A stretch of DNA of 64,000 bases from Halorubrum depositum (lineage in GTDB: Archaea > Halobacteriota > Halobacteria > Halobacteriales > Haloferacaceae). A program made the position numbers and the translations under genes. Shown here piece by piece: positions 25,274 through 33,777 of this stretch (position 1 is the first letter of the stretch; every line of letters starts with the position of its first letter). The DNA lies in contig NZ_VCNM01000002.1 of the NCBI RefSeq assembly GCF_007671725.1, positions 1,116,001 through 1,180,000 of the forward strand, given 5' to 3'. A model generated the notes under the pieces. That model worked only from the letters and a program-made list of their open reading frames with translations. It had not been told where the DNA came from and searched no databases.

Positions 25274-26023
25274 CTATCGGTCGGATCCGAGGACCAGGAT
25301 CGCGCTGCCCGCGACGAGCGCGACGAGCGCGCCGAACGGGAGGCCGTCGATGTCGAGACCGGCCACCCCGAGCACGACCGCGACGGCACCCGCGCCGACG
25401 CCCGCGGCGACCCCCACGTGAGCGAGTTCGGTCCGAACGGTCCTCGCGCCGCGCTGAACGCCGATCTGCCCGCCCACGGACACCGCGTTCTCGGCCGCGT
25501 CCCACGCGAGGATCGTCGCGAGCGTCGCGAGCAGGAGCGCGGTGGTTCCCACCCCCTGCGTCACTCCCGTCGCGAGGACGCCGAGGAACACGAAGCCGGT
25601 GCCGACGTCTATCAGGGCCCGACTCCATCCGAACCGAACCGGCGCGAGAGACGCTGAAAGCGCCCATAAACCCACGATCCCGGGGAGCAACTCGATCCGG
25701 TGGGTGACCTGCGGGGGCTGCGTGACCGCCCGCCCCATCGCGACGAGAACGACGAGCCCCCCACCCAGCGCGACCAGCGCACCCAGGACCCCGAGGGCCG
25801 TCCCGCCGCGACGAGCCGATCGTCCGCCGATCCCGAAGGCAAGGACGCCGACGAGGGCGAGCCGAAGGATCTCCCGTTGGAGGGTCGTGTCGGCGACGAG
25901 CGCCGCGGCGACGCTGCCGGCAGCGATGGCGATGGCGCTGCTCCCGACCGCCGGTCGGCGAACGAACCGAGCGGTTACCCCGTCGGACACCGCCGTCGCT
26001 TCCGTCGCATCTGACGCCGTCAC
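25274..26023 (-). CDS. DUF7519-like multi-pass membrane protein of the DUF58 operon
   Basis: 249 residues with about eight hydrophobic segments, for example AIAIAAGSVAAALVA, ALVGVLAFGIGG, LGVLGALVALGGGLVVLVAMG and LPFGALVALVAGSAILVLG. No catalytic motif is visible. It is the last gene of the minus-strand operon and overlaps the stop of the DUF58 gene by four bases. In other haloarchaea this position is occupied by the DUF7519 family. The role is unknown. Confidence 0.75.
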   Translation of the reverse strand: MTASDATEATAVSDGVTARFVRRPAVGSSAIAIAAGSVAAALVADTTLQREILRLALVGVLAFGIGGRSARRGGTALGVLGALVALGGGLVVLVAMGRAVTQPPQVTHRIELLPGIVGLWALSASLAPVRFGWSRALIDVGTGFVFLGVLATGVTQGVGTTALLLATLATILAWDAAENAVSVGGQIGVQRGARTVRTELAHVGVAAGVGAGAVAVVLGVAGLDIDGLPFGALVALVAGSAILVLGSDR

Positions 26024-27516
26024 CGGCCCCTCCCCTCGATAGTCGACATCGCAGCACCCAGCGACTGGGCGGGCGTCCAGTCCACGACGGGGATTCCCGC
26101 GTTCCGTAGTACGCTCAGCCGCTGCGTCCGCTCCAGTCGGGCGAGCCGCCCGCCCGTGGTCTCCCCCGTGGTGACGTCCGGACTGACGACCGTGACGGCG
26201 GTCCCACCGCTCTCGAACCGCTGGGCGATGCGGGAGGCCTCGTCGTCACACAGCGGCGTGATCAACACGACCTGCGTGTTCGGCCCGAACTCGGCCCGAA
26301 TTCTGGACAGCTGGGTGTCGATCGGTACGGTCTCGTCGGCACCCGCGCCAGTGCCGTTCGGGCCGTCTCCGGCAACGAGCCGAGACGGGGCTTCCCCGCC
26401 CTCACGCTCGGCCGTGCGCGCCGTGTTCGGAGGGTCCAGCTTGAAGGCCGGAGCCGTCGCCAGCCGACGGTGGAACCGGTTGGCGTGCTCGCGACCGCTC
26501 CGGGCCGGAAGCACGCAAACGTGCCGTCCGAACCCGGCCAGTCCGACCCGGTGGTTCGCGTCGAACAGCGCGTCGCCGATGCGGTCCGCCGCGTCGACGG
26601 CCAGCGCGACTGCGTGGGGTTCGGTCGCGTCCGCGGCCCGATACGACGCGGGTCGCGCGTCCACGCACACCACCACCTCCGCGAGCCGTTCGGTGCGGAA
26701 CGTCAATGAGGTGAGTTCGCCCGTCCGCGCGTATCGGCGCCAGTCGATCCGGTTCGCGGGGTCCCCGCGCCGGTACTTCTCGACGGAGTGAAACTCGATC
26801 CCCTCGCCCCCGTCGTCGGTGACTAACGGACCCGGATAGTGACCGCTCTGTGCGCGCAGCGGGACCGTCGGGACCGCTGCCGCACACTCGAAGGAACTCG
26901 CCTCGGTGAGCGAGCTTTCGACCTCTACCGACCCGCTCGCGTCGCGACAGAGCACAGTCGTCGGCTGGAACACGTGACGACCCGGGCGCGCCCGGAGGTC
27001 GTAGCGTATCGTCACCTCTCCGCCCGGGAGCAGCGCCGCCGCACGCCGCGGCGATCCGTCCGAAACCGAGAGCATCGGCGGGGTCCCGTCGACGATCCGG
27101 ACGTCGGCGAGCGGCGCGTCCCCCTCGTTCGTGATCGTCGTCCGCACTGACACCCTCTCACCGTCCTCCGGCGATATCGGATCTATCTCTCGTCGAATGG
27201 ACAGATCGGGGTCGGGAACCGCGGTAACTCGCGGGTAGGCGGCGTACGCGCCGGCGAGAGCGCCGACCAGCAACAGCGGAGGTCGTTCCGCGAGGACGCC
27301 GACCGCCACCGCGAGGAGCGCGACGGCGGCGATCCCCCGCCAGCGACCGGTCCGCCGAACCGACGACGGTCGGCCCGTCTCGGACGCGGGTTCGACCGTG
27401 TCCCCGCCGTCGGTTCTGGCCGCCGAGCCCCGTCGGGGACCACCGTCACCCGCGGTCCGTTCTGGACGCGCCGAACCATCGATCCAGCGGCCGAGGACGG
27501 CGATGCCGGGCGTCAC
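26020..27516 (-). CDS. DUF58 domain membrane protein
   Basis: 498 residues. A cytoplasmic low-complexity N-terminus is followed by a hydrophobic hairpin (about 60-95). A beta-sandwich region comes next (SVRTTITNEGDAPLADVRIVDG). The DUF58 signature IEFHSVEKYRRGDPANRIDWRRYARTGELTSLTFR lies near 232-268. A von Willebrand A-like C-terminal part (VVVCVDARPASYRA) has a DxxPxS variant of the MIDAS motif. DUF58 proteins partner with MoxR ATPases. Gene overlaps on both sides show an operon. Confidence 0.92.
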   Translation of the reverse strand: MTPGIAVLGRWIDGSARPERTAGDGGPRRGSAARTDGGDTVEPASETGRPSSVRRTGRWRGIAAVALLAVAVGVLAERPPLLLVGALAGAYAAYPRVTAVPDPDLSIRREIDPISPEDGERVSVRTTITNEGDAPLADVRIVDGTPPMLSVSDGSPRRAAALLPGGEVTIRYDLRARPGRHVFQPTTVLCRDASGSVEVESSLTEASSFECAAAVPTVPLRAQSGHYPGPLVTDDGGEGIEFHSVEKYRRGDPANRIDWRRYARTGELTSLTFRTERLAEVVVCVDARPASYRAADATEPHAVALAVDAADRIGDALFDANHRVGLAGFGRHVCVLPARSGREHANRFHRRLATAPAFKLDPPNTARTAEREGGEAPSRLVAGDGPNGTGAGADETVPIDTQLSRIRAEFGPNTQVVLITPLCDDEASRIAQRFESGGTAVTVVSPDVTTGETTGGRLARLERTQRLSVLRNAGIPVVDWTPAQSLGAAMSTIEGRGR

Positions 27517-28430
27517 TGGACCTCCTCCTGCGTCGTTGAGCGACCCTCCGAGCGGCGGTCCGAAGCTCGATCGGCGTCCCGATCCGCGTCCGAGTCAGTA
27601 TTCGAGCCCGTGTCCGCGTCCCGGCCAGAATTTGGAACTGCGTCCCCCTTCGAGCCCCGGCCGGTACCCCGGTTCGAGTTTCGAACAGCCGCCGCGTTCG
27701 GGTCCTCGTTCCCGGCCCGATCGCCGTCTCGGACCACCGATCTCTCGCCGGTCGTCTTCGCGAGGATGGCGTCGACGGTTCGGTCGACCCGGTCGCCGTC
27801 GCGGGTGACCCCCCGAGCGGAGAGGGTACCGCCCGTGACTCCGCGTCCCGACGCGGAAAGGGAGGCTGCGGCGACGGGGTCGCTCGTCCAGGTGCCCTCG
27901 TCGACGCGACGTCCGGCGTCGGTCCGCGAACACCCCTCCGCGCGCATCGTCGCCCGGATCGCCGCCTCCCGGAGCTGACGGCGACGGTCGTTCGCCGACC
28001 GAGCGGAGAGGAACCGACTCAGTCGCCCGCCGCCGGCGCGGTCGAACGACGCACCGGGATACGTCGCCGTCAGGACGCCCTCGACGGCCGGCGGCGTCGC
28101 CTCGCTGACGCCGCGGACGCGCCGTGCCGCCACGAGGAGCAGCGCGAGACCGACCGCGAGGAGGCCGAGCGCCGCCAGCACCACGTAGTCGCTCCCGAGG
28201 GCTTCGATCGCCGCGTCGATCCGGAGCACGTCCTCCGTCTCCGGATCGAAGGCGACGAGCAGTCCGACGCCGAGCGTCGCGACCCCCACCAGGAGAAGCA
28301 GGACGCGGGTCGCCCGACCGAGGCGGGCGAGCAGCCCTCCGGCGTCGGTTCGGCGTGTCTCCGCGTCGCTCGAGTCGGTCGCGTCGGTCCGGACCGTTTC
28401 GGGGTCGCGAGCGGCGGCTCTGTCGGTCAT
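27513..28430 (-). CDS. DUF7269-like membrane protein of the DUF58 operon
   Basis: 305 residues from the ATG at 28430, which overlaps the upstream stop as ATGA. Two TM helices (about 40-60 and 80-105) are followed by a cytoplasmic domain with AIRATMRAEGCSRTDAGRRVDEGTWTSDPVAAASLS. The last 70 residues are a low-complexity tail rich in Asn, Ser, Asp and Arg with repeats of RDADRAS type. The operon position and layout match DUF7269 of other haloarchaea. The function is unknown. Confidence 0.78.
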   Translation of the reverse strand: MTDRAAARDPETVRTDATDSSDAETRRTDAGGLLARLGRATRVLLLLVGVATLGVGLLVAFDPETEDVLRIDAAIEALGSDYVVLAALGLLAVGLALLLVAARRVRGVSEATPPAVEGVLTATYPGASFDRAGGGRLSRFLSARSANDRRRQLREAAIRATMRAEGCSRTDAGRRVDEGTWTSDPVAAASLSASGRGVTGGTLSARGVTRDGDRVDRTVDAILAKTTGERSVVRDGDRAGNEDPNAAAVRNSNRGTGRGSKGDAVPNSGRDADTGSNTDSDADRDADRASDRRSEGRSTTQEEVQ

Positions 28431-29113
28431 TCCACGCCACGCTCCAGCCCGCGGAGCCCCTCGCGAGCCCGGTCGAGCTCCGCGTCGACCGAGCGCCCCC
28501 CGTAGTGTACGTGCTCGAACGCGGAGACGATCGACTCGACGGCGTCGCGATCGACGTCTCGAACGCGAGCGAGCGCCCGGCACTCGTCCGGAGTCGTCGT
28601 CTCGGGCCGCTCCGGATTCAGCCGACGTATCACCTCCACCCAGGCCCGGTCCACGTCGTGTTCGGGGGCCGTCCCGGGCCAGCGTCCGGCCGCCGATCGC
28701 GGCTCGACGGCAGGTGTCGTTCGGGAGTTGCGATCGAGGAAACCGACCAGAACGCCCCGGTACCGATACGTCAGTGCGGCCGCCGCCAGAATCGCCGCAA
28801 CCGGGAGGAGGAGGCGGAGGAGACGACTCAACAGCGCGATCAGGCGGTCGAAGAGCGAGGGTTCGTCGACCGCGGAGCCCGGGCCGTCGGCGGAACCGCC
28901 ACCGGCCCCGTCGGCGCCCGCCTCCCCTCCGCTCTCGATGGACTCCCGAATCGCGGCCGCGTCGCTCTGGTCGATCGGCAGGCTGTCCCAATCCGGGTTT
29001 ATCTCGTCGGCCGGATCGGTCGTCAGGCTCGTTTCCAGCGTCGTCGACGCGACGCTCAACGACGTGACCGCCAACAGCGCTATCAGCGCCGACAGGAGGC
29101 GTGACCGATTCAT
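28427..29113 (-). CDS. DUF4129 domain protein with signal/anchor
   Basis: 228 residues and first gene of the operon. A signal or anchor (LLSALIALLAVTSLSVAST) leads to an extracytoplasmic linker. One TM helix (LLRLLLPVAAILAAAALTY) follows at about 95-115, and then a cytoplasmic DUF4129 domain with DVDRAWVEVIRRLNPERPETTTPDECRALA and a final helix. DUF4129 proteins often occur with transglutaminase and DUF58/MoxR genes. The transglutaminase partner is absent here. Confidence 0.82.
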   Translation of the reverse strand: MNRSRLLSALIALLAVTSLSVASTTLETSLTTDPADEINPDWDSLPIDQSDAAAIRESIESGGEAGADGAGGGSADGPGSAVDEPSLFDRLIALLSRLLRLLLPVAAILAAAALTYRYRGVLVGFLDRNSRTTPAVEPRSAAGRWPGTAPEHDVDRAWVEVIRRLNPERPETTTPDECRALARVRDVDRDAVESIVSAFEHVHYGGRSVDAELDRAREGLRGLERGVE

Positions 29114-29399
29114 AAAGCGAAGGGCGGTGTGACCGACTGACAGCGGCTACTCGGCGACGACTCGATGAGGGCCGACTGCATTTTCAGGACGGACACCTCA
29201 AAGAGGGTTTATTATACACACCGTAACGACCGCGAGGCGCTCACCGGAACCGCGCCGGAGAGTGCCGGTGACGGCGCGATCTGCCAGGTGCAGATTCCCG
29301 ACTGCTAGACTGCCGGTGCCGCCGTCAGCGAGGCGCGCTCGATGAGACGGCGAACTGCGAGTGAACAGCCTCCGGCGACCGAGGGCACGATCCGGGCGA

Positions 29400-31220
29400 C
29401 TACCCCGAGTAGTAGTACTCGCCCTCGCGCTTCTGCTTGCTGTCGAGCTGCGAGCCCGGCTTGTTGATCCGGGGGCGCCCCGTGCGCTCGTCGCGGCGGA
29501 AGGTGATGTCGAGATCGGCGAGGAACTCGTTCATGCCGTCGCGCATGTCCTGCGGCGGCGCGGCGTGACCGCGCTGGGCCGGCTCGCCGTCGAACACCAT
29601 CAGGCGGTCGGCCAGGAGGTCGATCATGTAGATGTCGTGGTCGATCACCATCACGGTCGCGTCGTGGTTCTCGGCGTACCGGCGGATCGCCGTCGTCGCG
29701 CGGACGCGCTGCTCGACGTCGAGGTGCGCGGAGGGCTCGTCGAGCAGGTAGAGGTCGGCGTCCTCGGAGAGGCACGCCGCGATGGCGACGCGCTGGCGCT
29801 CTCCGCCGGACAGGTCGGCGAGGTTCTGTTCCATGATCCGCTCTAGCTGGAGCGGCTGGGCGACCTCCGTGTTCCAGTAGGAGCTGCCGAACTCGTCGGT
29901 GATCGAGGAGAGGAAGGCGTCGACGCGCATCGGCTGGTCGATCTCGATGTACTGCGGCTTGTACGCGATGTCGAGCGCGAAGTCGAGCTCGCCCTCGTCC
30001 GGCTCCAGCGACCCCGCGAACAGCTTCGCGAGCGTCGATTTACCGATCCCGTTCGGGCCGACGACGCCGAGCACCTCCGAGTGGTTGATCGCGCCGCCCT
30101 CCACGTGGAGCTCGAACTCGCCATCGCCGTACGACTTCGAGAGGTCGGGATACTCGACCAGCGTCTCGCTGCGCGAGGCGACGCGGGGCGCGTGCTCCTC
30201 GAACGTGATCGCGGAGGGTCGAATACGCATGTTCTCGTTGTCGAGGTACCCCTTCAGGTACTCGTTGATCCCGTTGCGCACCGACTTCGGGTCGGTGATG
30301 ACCCCGTACGCGCCCGGCTCCCCGTAGGCGACGTGGAGGGTGTCGGCGAGGAGGTCGAGGATAGCGAGGTCGTGCTCGACAACGAGCATCGAGCGGTCGG
30401 CGGCGTCGTCGTCCGCCAGCTCGCGGATGAGCCGGGCGACGATCATCCGCTGCCCGATGTCGAGGTACGGCGTGATCTCGTCGAGGAAGTAGAAGTCGGC
30501 GTCGCGGGCGAGACACGCCGCGATGGCGACGCGCTGGAGCTCCCCGCCGGAGATGGAGTCGATGTCCTGGTCCATCACCGGGGCGATGTTGAGCCGCTCG
30601 ATCAGCTCGTCGAGCGCGCCGCGCTCGTCGGTGCGCTCCAGCAGCTCGCGGGTGTTGCCGTCGAACTGCTTTGGGATCTGGTCGACGTACTGCGGCTTGC
30701 GGGAGACGCTCACGTCGCCCTCCTTCAGCGACTTGAGGTAGTTCTGCAGGCCCGTGCCGCGGAACCGGTCGAGCACGCGGTCCCAGTCGGCCTCCTCCTC
30801 GTGGTCGCCGAGGTTGGGGACCATCTCGCCCGCGAGCCCGTGGACCGCGGTCGACTTCCCGATCCCGTTCGGGCCCAAGATCCCGGTGACGTTGCCCGGC
30901 TCGGGGGTCGGAAGTCCGTACAGCGAGAAGGCGTTCTCGCCGTAGCGGTGGACCGGCTCCTCGTCGAGCTCGGACGGGAGGTTGATGATCTCGATCGCGT
31001 CGAACGGGCACTTCTCGACGCAGATCCCGCAGGTCTCGCCCAGACAGATCTCCTCGGAGATGTGGATCTGGTCCGGGTCGCCCTCGACCGCGTCCTCGCC
31101 GCGCTCGGTGATGCACTCCTTGCCCGTCCGGTTCGGCGGGCAGTAGTTCGCGCACTCGTAGTTACAGCGGTCGGGTTGGCACCGATCGAGATCGACCACG
31201 GCGATGCTGTCGTCGGCCAT
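29400..31220 (-). CDS. Ribosome recycling/biogenesis ATPase ABCE1 (Rli1)
   Basis: ABCE1 splits post-termination ribosomes into subunits, with aRF1 or aPelota, using twin ABC domains and iron-sulfur clusters. The 606 residues start with eight cluster cysteines: C14, C19, C23 and C27 of the first group, and CLGETCGICVEKC of the ferredoxin motif. ABC1 has GPNGIGKST and SGGELQRVAIA. ABC2 has GPNGIGKST and SGGERQRVAIA. The hinge RIRPSAITFEEH is conserved. It is downstream of the EMC6-like gene by one base. Confidence 0.98.
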   Translation of the reverse strand: MADDSIAVVDLDRCQPDRCNYECANYCPPNRTGKECITERGEDAVEGDPDQIHISEEICLGETCGICVEKCPFDAIEIINLPSELDEEPVHRYGENAFSLYGLPTPEPGNVTGILGPNGIGKSTAVHGLAGEMVPNLGDHEEEADWDRVLDRFRGTGLQNYLKSLKEGDVSVSRKPQYVDQIPKQFDGNTRELLERTDERGALDELIERLNIAPVMDQDIDSISGGELQRVAIAACLARDADFYFLDEITPYLDIGQRMIVARLIRELADDDAADRSMLVVEHDLAILDLLADTLHVAYGEPGAYGVITDPKSVRNGINEYLKGYLDNENMRIRPSAITFEEHAPRVASRSETLVEYPDLSKSYGDGEFELHVEGGAINHSEVLGVVGPNGIGKSTLAKLFAGSLEPDEGELDFALDIAYKPQYIEIDQPMRVDAFLSSITDEFGSSYWNTEVAQPLQLERIMEQNLADLSGGERQRVAIAACLSEDADLYLLDEPSAHLDVEQRVRATTAIRRYAENHDATVMVIDHDIYMIDLLADRLMVFDGEPAQRGHAAPPQDMRDGMNEFLADLDITFRRDERTGRPRINKPGSQLDSKQKREGEYYYSG

Positions 31221-31221
31221 C

Positions 31222-31530
31222 TCACGCCACCAGTTGGACGCCGGCCGTCGCCAGCACGGTGTAGCTGATGAACCACAGCGTGAACGTCAGGAACGCCACG
31301 TAGAGGTTGTCCTTGACACCGAAATCGCCGACGCCGATGACCTTGTACAGGGGGTACTGGGCGAGCACGAACGCGCCGAGGACCAACACGACCGTGGTGC
31401 TCTGGGCGGCGGCCACGGTCGTGCCCACGTAGGCGGCCGAGACGACGCCGGCGGCGATCCCCGCCAGACAGCAGATCGTCGTGACGACCACGCCGCGCGC
31501 GTGGCCGGAGATGCCCGAGTCGTCGCTCAT
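31222..31530 (-). CDS. EMC6-like membrane protein
   Basis: 102 residues with three TM segments: VVVTTICCLAGIAAGVVSAAYVG (about 14-36), TTVVLVLGAFVLAQYPLYKVIG (about 45-66) and LYVAFLTFTLWFISYTVLATAG (about 76-97). It resembles archaeal proteins annotated as EMC6-like, related to a subunit of the ER membrane insertase complex; a membrane-insertion role is inferred from the eukaryotic relative. It is cotranscribed with ABCE1 on the minus strand, an attractive link between translation and insertion. Confidence 0.8.
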   Translation of the reverse strand: MSDDSGISGHARGVVVTTICCLAGIAAGVVSAAYVGTTVAAAQSTTVVLVLGAFVLAQYPLYKVIGVGDFGVKDNLYVAFLTFTLWFISYTVLATAGVQLVA

Positions 31531-31667
31531 ATCAACGGATCCGCGAGCGCACGTGAAAAGCCGTTCGTTCCGCCCGTCGGACGCCGGGGACCGCGAAGGC
31601 GAGGGGCGGCCGTCGCGACGGGCGCGAACCGGTCCGACGAGAGAGAGCGCGCGCGAGCCGCACCGCT

Positions 31668-31683
31668 GACTGACTGGTCAGTC
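31668..31683. promoter_or_regulatory. Perfect palindrome, candidate TetR-type operator
   Basis: GACTGAC-TG-GTCAGTC is a perfect inverted repeat with a 2-bp centre. It lies 138 bases before the EMC6-like start (minus) and 139 bases before the winged-helix gene (plus). A TATA-like ACTATTTTGC on the minus strand near 31730-31740 would place it just after an EMC6/ABCE1 transcription start. No TetR gene is adjacent. Confidence 0.5.
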
Positions 31684-31751
31684 GATCGGGGAGATAGCAG
31701 CGTTTCTTGCCGGTTGTCAGCAGGATAACCAGCAAAATAGTCCGGTTTTGG

Positions 31752-31765
31752 CGGCGAAATCGCCG
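31752..31765. promoter_or_regulatory. Inverted repeat upstream of winged-helix gene
   Basis: CGGCGA-AA-TCGCCG is a perfect 6-2-6 inverted repeat about 22 bases upstream of the TATA-like CATTTATG (31789-31796) and 57 bases before the ATG at 31822. Position and symmetry suit a binding site for the regulator encoded directly downstream. Confidence 0.45.
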
Positions 31766-31821
31766 AATTCGGGGCGTGAGCCATCAACATTTATGCCGAT
31801 GTGCGGTTTCGAATCGTAACG

Positions 31822-32103
31822 ATGGAAGGAACCCAAACGGAGGGCCTCGACGACCTCCCGCCGAGCGCCAAGCTCGTCTTCAAGGTGCTCGAGTACAACG
31901 GCCCGCTGACGCAGAAAGGCATCGTGCAGGAGTCGATGCTGTCGGCCCGGACCGTCCGGTACGCCCTCGAGCGGTTAGAGGGGATCGACGTCGTCGACGA
32001 GGACGTCTACTTCGCGGACGCCAGACAGAACCTCTACAAGCTCACCGAGCCCGCACAGGAATTCACGGGCGAGGAGAGCGACGCCTCCTGTACCGCCGAC
32101 TGA
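31822..32103 (+). CDS. Small winged-helix (MarR/TrmB-like) regulator
   Basis: 93 residues. The winged helix covers about 12-72: PPSAKLVFKVLEYNGPLTQKGIVQESMLSARTVRYALERLEGIDVVDEDVYFADARQNLYKL, with the recognition helix at SARTVRYALERL. A short polar tail contains one cysteine. The family is widespread in haloarchaea. The ATG at 31822 lies about 30 bases after a TATA-like element; a longer frame from 31801 lacks a promoter. The targets are unknown. Confidence 0.88.
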   Translation: MEGTQTEGLDDLPPSAKLVFKVLEYNGPLTQKGIVQESMLSARTVRYALERLEGIDVVDEDVYFADARQNLYKLTEPAQEFTGEESDASCTAD

Positions 32104-32116
32104 GACCGCACCGACC

Positions 32117-32240
32117 GATCCGTCCCCGACCGGCCCGCCTCCGTCCCCACCGAGCCTACCTCCGCCCCGTCCGGCCTACCTCCGCCCCCACCGGGCCCGC
32201 CTCCGTCCCCGCTCGACCCGCCTCCGTCCCCGACCGCACC
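32117..32240. repeat. Imperfect 21-bp minisatellite
   Basis: Five to six tandem units of 20-22 bp, consensus CCTCCGTCCCCACCGGGCCCG, start at 32136, 32157, 32177, 32198 and 32219, with a degenerate unit before them. The strand is almost purely C-rich. It begins 13 bases after the stop of the winged-helix gene. No open frame runs through all units with a start. Confidence 0.7.
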
Positions 32241-32304
32241 GATCGATCTTCCGGTCGTTCGAGTCGCTGATCGGCCCGTTCGTCACTGCTCGCTCGCTCT
32301 CCCG

Positions 32305-32613
32305 TCAGTCGAGTCGCTCCGTCGACACCTCGCCGGCCCCCCGCGCCGCCTCGGCGATCGTGAGCGCGACGGCGACCAACAGCGCGAACGTCGCCGCCAG
32401 CACGAACGCTAAGAACAGGAACCAGACCTCCGGACCGAACAGCGGGTACTCCCGCATGTCGATCACGGGGCCGAGCAGCTCCAGCGTCCGGACGAGGTAC
32501 AGCAGGAGCGCGAGGCCCGCGCCCGCGACGAGCCCGATCCGGACGTTCCGGTAGAACGCCAGCGACTCGAGGAGGACGAGCATCGGGGGCTTGGTCGAAC
32601 TGTCGTCGGTCAC
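32305..32613 (-). CDS. Small two-TM membrane protein (DUF7536-like)
   Basis: 102 residues from the GTG at 32613 (TDDSSTKPP), chosen because related haloarchaeal proteins begin with TDD followed by a proline-rich stretch and then the LLESLAFYRNVRIG helix. Two TM segments: VRIGLVAGAGLALLLYLVRTL (about 23-43) and VWFLFLAFVLAATFALLVAVALTIA (about 63-87). An ATG at 32583 would give a shorter form. The function is unknown. Confidence 0.75.
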   Translation of the reverse strand: MTDDSSTKPPMLVLLESLAFYRNVRIGLVAGAGLALLLYLVRTLELLGPVIDMREYPLFGPEVWFLFLAFVLAATFALLVAVALTIAEAARGAGEVSTERLD

Positions 32614-32764
32614 GAGGAGACGTAGCCGCCCGGCGCGCAAAGAGCCTCCGGAACGGCGCGGCGGACGACGCCCCGAACCGGGAACGTCACGATCGAAGAT
32701 CGACGTCTGAGCCCCTAACCACGTCAATACCAGCCATCAAGTGGGGTCGGGGCGAAGCGGGGCC

Positions 32765-33739
32765 ATGGCCAAGGTCGTCCTGTCGTCGTTCCCGATGATC
32801 GACCCGGAGACGTACCGCGAGGTGCTCGACGAGCGCGTCGACGGCCCAGTCGAGATCGAGGTCGCCGACCTGGGGTCGGCCGAGCGGGTGATCGAGGCGG
32901 CCGCGGGCGCCGACGCGGTCGTCACCGACATCAACACGCCGGTCACCGCCGAGGCGCTCGCGGCGCTCGATCTGTCGGTCGTCGTCCGATCGGCCGTCGG
33001 CGTCGACAACGTCGACGTCGGCGCCGCGGCCGACGAGGGCGTCACCGTCACCCGCGTCCCCGACTACTGCACCGACGAGGTGGCGACCCACTCCGTCTCG
33101 CTGCTTTTCGCCTGTCTGCGGTCGCTGAAGGCGTACGACGACGACGTCGCCGCCGGCGGCTGGAACTGGGAGACCGGCCGCCCGGTCCGCCGCGTGAGCG
33201 CGTCGACGGTCGGGCTGCTCTCGTTCGGCCCCATCGCCCGGCGCGCCGCCGAACAGCTCGCCGGCTTCGACGCCGGGCTGGTCGCCCACGACCCGTTCGT
33301 GGACGCCGACGAAATGGCCGAGTACGGCGTCGAGAAGGTCGGGCTCAAGGCGCTGTTCGACCGCGCCGACCACGTCGGCGTCTACGCGCCCCTGACCGAC
33401 GCGACCCGCGGGATCGTCGACGCCGACGCGCTCGCGCGGCTCGGCGAGGACTCGGTCGTCGTCAACGTGAGCCGCGGCCCGGTCGTCGACGAAGACGCCC
33501 TACTCGACGCGTTAGAGCGCGGGGCGATCAAGGGCGTCGGCCTCGACGTGCTCGCCGAGGAACCCCCCGAGGACGACCCGCTGGTCGGCCGCGACGACAC
33601 GATCGTCACGCCGCACGCGGCGTGGTACAGCGAGGAGGCGAGAGACGACCTGAACCGGAGCGGCGCGGTCGACGTCGCCGCCGTCCTGAACGGCGAGACG
33701 CCGGCCGGGCGGGTCGACCCCGACGCCGACTGGCTGTAG
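32765..33739 (+). CDS. D-isomer specific 2-hydroxyacid dehydrogenase (CtBP-like)
   Basis: NAD-dependent reductase of 2-keto acids, 324 residues. The catalytic domain has VVVRSAVGVDNVDVGAAADEGVTVTRVPDYCTDEVATHSVSLL. The Rossmann segment TVGLLSFGPIARRAAEQLAGF is near 145-165 and has SFG-P in place of the usual GxGxxG. The catalytic Arg (VNVSRGPVVDEDALL), Glu (LAEEPPEDDPL) and His (TPHAAWYSEEA) are all present. The CtBP-like C-terminus suggests a C-terminal-binding-protein subfamily. The substrate is not determinable. ATG 32765 was chosen over an earlier start at 32741. Confidence 0.93.
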   Translation: MAKVVLSSFPMIDPETYREVLDERVDGPVEIEVADLGSAERVIEAAAGADAVVTDINTPVTAEALAALDLSVVVRSAVGVDNVDVGAAADEGVTVTRVPDYCTDEVATHSVSLLFACLRSLKAYDDDVAAGGWNWETGRPVRRVSASTVGLLSFGPIARRAAEQLAGFDAGLVAHDPFVDADEMAEYGVEKVGLKALFDRADHVGVYAPLTDATRGIVDADALARLGEDSVVVNVSRGPVVDEDALLDALERGAIKGVGLDVLAEEPPEDDPLVGRDDTIVTPHAAWYSEEARDDLNRSGAVDVAAVLNGETPAGRVDPDADWL

Positions 33740-33777
33740 GAGCGGTGCGCGGCGACGGTGACCGGGGCGAGCACCGG

